Source: Siphonodentalium dalli (lineage: Eukaryota > Mollusca > Scaphopoda > Gadilida > Siphonodentaliidae). From it: a DNA stretch of 64,000 nucleotides. Below the pieces are notes generated by a model. That model made no database searches. It saw only the letters and a list, made by a program, of their open reading frames with translations, and was not told the origin of the DNA. This document shows positions 60,584 through 64,000 of this stretch, piece after piece (position 1 is the stretch's first letter; every line of letters starts with the position of its first letter). Both the position numbers and the translations under genes were made by a program. The stretch is taken from contig CP136069.1 of NCBI GenBank assembly GCA_032622095.1, positions 36,244,194 through 36,308,193 on the forward strand, written 5' to 3'.

Positions 60584-61124
60584 GAGCCCTTTCGCAAAAC
60601 TCACGTTTACGATTACGGATACGGATAGGGTACTACGTCACCAACATTTGTGTACTTTCTAATCGTTGTCGTATTTCATGGTTTCTAATAAGCTCAAATA
60701 ACACCTGAAATTTATTTTCTGCAATATATCACTTTACTCCGTTCGAGACTGTATATGTATGTCATGTAAACCATCCAGTTATATTGAGCTACGACCTCGG
60801 TGTGCTGTTTAGATTGGCAATCACTCTACTCGTCGTCGTGAATCTCGAGCTTCCCGCGAATTAAGATCGCTATTCACAACGGATAGTCATCGCTGGCTGC
60901 GACACAAAACTTTGCAGTAATATATAGAAGTGCACTATGAAACCAGTCGCCAAAAATACACGACTGACATGTATTTGGTGGTACTAAACTAATATTTGGC
61001 ACACCCACCGACATCACCGTGTCGACTTTGTTTCGATTTGATAGGACCAAATCAGAAGTGATGCACATCAGCGAGCACAGCAACCGTATGTCGGATTTCC
61101 TAAACCCAAAGAGGTGATAGACCT

Positions 61125-61153
61125 GGATAGGATAGGATAGGATATTTTATTTC
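61125..61153. repeat. GGATA microsatellite
   Basis: GGATAGGATAGGATAGGATA run inside the TA-flanked element. Confidence 0.85.
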
Positions 61154-61194
61154 CAATACACATACACAGAGACGTGGTGATAGGGGGAGTGTTT

Positions 61195-61945
61195 GGGGGG
61201 TGGGGGTGGGTGTCTCACCCCTCAACTTTGGTCAAATTTTTCAACAGTTGGAAATTTAACACCTGAGACAACATTAGTTGGAAATTTCACACCAACAATA
61301 GGTTGAAAATGTTCTTGTAGTTTGATTTTCAAACAATTTATTGTGGGGAATTTATTGTTTTTGGACCAATATTTGCATATTTTCCTTCTTTTGATAAAAA
61401 TTTTGGACTGAAATGGCCATCAGTTAGAGATTTTCCAACCTTAGGGGTGTCAGGTTGGAAATTTCCAACACTTGGAAAGCTTGTGTCCTGGTCCCTCCCC
61501 GTGGCCAGTCAAAAACTTCTAGTTAATTTAAGAATATAATATTGTCCTACATTTGGTCAAAATTGGCACTGGAATTGTCATCAGTTGGAAATATCCAACT
61601 CTATGAATGCTTGAGGCTAGTCTAGATGCCAGGATTTTGCGATTTTCTTGTTCACGTTTAAAAAAAAAATTCGCACTCCGGGCCGAACCATGGTCGGTCC
61701 GGTGTGTCCTGGTCCCTCCCCGTGGCCAATAAAAAACTGCTAATGAGTTTAAGAAAACAATATTTTACTACATTTGGTTAAAATCGTTGACTGAAAATTT
61801 CCAAACTAAGGGAGAGTATGAGGTTTGAAATTTCCAACACTAGGAAAGCTTGAGGTCAGTCTAGATGCTAGGATTTTCGATTTTCTTGTTTAGTTTTCAA
61901 TATTTTCTCACACCGGGCCGATCAACCATGGTCGGCCCGGTGGGG
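61195..61945. repeat. Diverged ~230-bp internal repeats with a short hairpin
   Basis: CTAGATGC[C/T]AGGATTTT, ATTTTCTTGTT and GGTCCCTCCCCGTGGCCA recur at ~61,490-61,730 and ~61,720-61,945. TTGGAAATTTCCAAC-like words are scattered throughout. CACCGGGCCGA (61911-61921) pairs with TCGGCCCGGTG (61932-61942). Confidence 0.75.
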
Positions 61946-61951
61946 CCTGGT

Positions 61952-62416
61952 CTATTGTCCGTAGTCGTGTGCACACCCCAACGGAAACCCTATAGCCAGG
62001 TCCCTGCACATACATATTACATAATAATGATGACAATTATGGATAATTCTGTCGTACATTGTGGGGGATGGCATAATCTGACAAGACTGTCTTCCTGCCA
62101 AAATCGCATTGAAATGAAATTGCGGACTGAAAGGGTCTTGAAGTGGTGGCGTCGTGGTTGATGTGAGGTCCAAATTTAGGAACCCGTCTTCCCCATCAGC
62201 ATAACGTCTATCAGGTCTTCCATGATAACAACGAACTGAATTTCCACCACATATGACCTGGCATTTATACCTGTATTGCCATAATATATCACGAGAATCC
62301 CGGGTCGTATACGTTGTTACTGGTCGAATTATTGACAATAGGAACAGGTCATGATTATCGCATTGTTGCAAATGAGACGAATAGTGAAGTATTAAGGGAC
62401 TGTATACCAAACACAC
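61952..62416 (-). CDS. Unrecognised 154-codon open frame inside the TA-flanked element
   Basis: An uninterrupted frame from ATG at 62416. It is rich in Arg, Tyr, His and Cys in its middle (CYHGRPDRRYADGEDGFLNL), followed by STTTPPLQDPFSPQFHF. There are no membrane segments. I do not recognise a transposase or any other domain. Its length inside a mobile element is notable, but it may be chance or a remnant. It ends near the element's internal hairpin. Confidence 0.25.
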   Translation of the reverse strand: MCLVYSPLILHYSSHLQQCDNHDLFLLSIIRPVTTYTTRDSRDILWQYRYKCQVICGGNSVRCYHGRPDRRYADGEDGFLNLDLTSTTTPPLQDPFSPQFHFNAILAGRQSCQIMPSPTMYDRIIHNCHHYYVICMCRDLAIGFPLGCAHDYGQ

Positions 62417-62719
62417 GCTTTGAGTTGTAAAAGTGGTTCAAAATAATGATGGTACGTGTTCGTCAAAACTCTTACGCATAGTCGTTTTGCGAAAGGACTT
62501 TTTGGCCATACGGATAGACTTACGACTACGAATAGCTATCCGTATTCGTAATCGTAAACGTGAGGATGCGAAAGGTCTCTAGTAGTGTGGTATTAACTAC
62601 TACGAGTACTATTAGTACTAATAGTACTAGTCTATCATAATATATGTGCACATGATGTATGGGGAATAAGGACAATAACAATAGTTAAAATTGATAAAAT
62701 TATAACAATTTTTTTTAAT

Positions 62720-62940
62720 TAAGTGCAATAAGAGCTAATGCACTTAAGCACAATAAGGAATATTCCTTATTGCGCTTAATCGAAATAAGGAATAGCTAAT
62801 TGCGCTTATAAAGCACAATAAGGAATCTCTTAACAAGGAAAATATTTAATTGCGCTAAAGCACTTACTAGAAAGCACAATAAGGAATATCCGTTATTGGC
62901 ACTATTGGGCTTAAGCGCAATTACTATTGGGCTCCAAATA
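62720..62940. repeat. Cluster of GCACAATAAGGAAT motifs with a 36-bp palindrome
   Basis: AAGCACAATAAGGAAT or its inverse recurs at least five times, in both orientations. At 62744-62779 two inverted copies abut as a 36-bp palindrome (TTAAGC...GCTTAA) with one mismatched pair. Confidence 0.85.
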
Positions 62941-64000
62941 AACATGCATGCACGCTTATTATTTTCTTGCGAAATTTCCCCCCGCACAGTGCTCATTTGT
63001 GTCTGCACGTTTATTAATTTTGAGGCTATGGAAATTGAAATCGGCACAAGCTCAATATTTCTATAAGATTCTGATCAAAACGATGAGCTTATAACTTATA
63101 ACTTATATACAAGTATATGGCATACATATAAACATTTAATTAATATTGAATAAAACACCACATGGCACATGCATGTACTATGTTGATTCCTATACTTGAC
63201 CTACTATACAAATAATTTGTTTAACGAGTGTTGCTCAAAGTCACCCTACACTATTATTTGGGACTGCACTTTATTAACTTTCAATGGAATATTATTCGGG
63301 CCTGCATTTTTATTTGGAGCCCGAGAGTAGCCACATTACACAAACTCCCTATGATGCAAGTGGTGTACATGTGTATAATCAAATTGATGTAGGCCCTGCA
63401 AGCGTTATACACACGACATGATCAATGTCAACTGCATTGCCTAATTCTTGACAATGTAATCGGAAACTCGAAATCCGCCATAAAAGAACCAACTTATAAA
63501 ACAAATAATAGGGCAGACCAATACACAATTAACGAATGCAGATACATAGCAATGTCGACCATGTGTACATAGACTCCCATATGGCATGGACATGAGCCCG
63601 GGATGAGAAGACCGAGACGTTATCATTAAAAGAAATGTTACTTATATCCTGAGTCCAAATTTCCGATCCTGCGCGGTCGCAGTAATAATCGACTCGCTTC
63701 CCAATACCAAGACAATGCGCGCTTGTTCAGACAGCCAACCATCACTATTAAAACATCTGCGCTGGATAAAAACAATCAAGGGATTTAGGTCTCACGGACT
63801 GCCATTTTAAAACCTGTCATTAATAATCAAATTGCTATCACAATTTCCATCAAATTGCATGTTCACCTTCTCAGTGACTCAGAAAAGTTAGACATTATGA
63901 CCTTCTAATTGACTAACACAGTTGTAGTCTAATGGCATACTTAGTCGTTTTGGGCTAGCCATTCCTTAGTAGTTGTGACTAACACCACCCTTGTCATTGT
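62941..64000. other. Unrecognised DNA to the window end
   Basis: No recognisable coding, RNA or repeat feature. Confidence 0.45.

Larger units (their letters stand above)
60584..62579. mobile_element. 1,996-bp TIR element flanked by TA
   Basis: GAGCCCTTTCGCA at 60584 and TGCGAAAGGTCTC ending at 62579 are inverted ends. They continue for ~45 bp through CTCACGTTTACGATTACG and ATACGGATAG. TA flanks both sides (60582-60583 and 62580-62581), as in Tc1/mariner-type insertions. The right subterminal part also has its own inverted GGATAG/CTATCC words. The interior holds a ~230-bp tandem duplication (61,470-61,945) and an unrecognised 154-codon minus frame. There is no D-D-E transposase pattern I can see. 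Confidence 0.78.

Overview
The window looks like accessory, repeat-dominated nuclear DNA of an animal. There are no bacterial operons, ribosome binding sites or long intact genes. It holds remnants of L1-like, CR1/Jockey-like and other non-LTR retrotransposons, a piece resembling the start of a Ty3/gypsy LTR element, several satellites and many terminal-inverted-repeat (TIR) elements. The repeat repertoire, the frequent TACATGTA words and a C-type-lectin-like exon would suit a marine invertebrate, possibly a mollusc or another lophotrochozoan. That placement is inference; nothing here fixes the species. No tRNA, rRNA, CRISPR array or intact protein-coding gene was recognised.

Layout. 1-3430 is a satellite of ~160-bp monomers with a ~480-bp trimer and a ~1,751-bp higher-order period. 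3.4-7.3 kb is mostly unrecognised, with one small TIR element. 7.3-9.9 kb holds two decayed non-LTR reverse transcriptases on the minus strand: L1-like, then CR1/Jockey-like. 10.9-26.3 kb is one large array of a 97-bp satellite carrying a G-quadruplex-type motif in nearly every unit. It is split by a 6,349-bp CACTA-type element (14,946-21,294) flanked by a TGT duplication. That element carries further TIR elements, including a 256-bp element inserted in another one, so four levels of nesting are visible.

26.9-27.4 kb has a broken C-type-lectin-like exon. 27.4-32.8 kb has nothing recognised. 32.8-39.4 kb is a retrotransposon graveyard: an RT scrap, a tRNA-primer-site-like sequence with a broken gag-like frame, a nearly full-length but inactivated LINE RT, and an L1-like endonuclease remnant. 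Two diverged copies of a ~100-bp repeat bracket this block. 39.5-46.5 kb carries simple repeats, two fold-back elements, a 68-bp tandem array and a cluster of TTTGCGA/TCGCAAA palindromes.

47.2-56.5 kb is a giant inverted repeat with arms of ~3.1 and ~3.2 kb around a ~3.0-kb centre. The arms are themselves tandem repeats with ends resembling Helitron-like elements. The centre holds an 805-bp element flanked by TTAA. 56.6-64 kb has a CGAA/TTCG-rich fold-back, a third copy of a dispersed TIR family, a 1,996-bp TIR element flanked by TA, and a palindrome cluster.

No set of genes works together here. What ties the window together is repeat growth (unequal exchange in satellites) and repeated nested transposition. 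All family assignments come from motif reading by eye.
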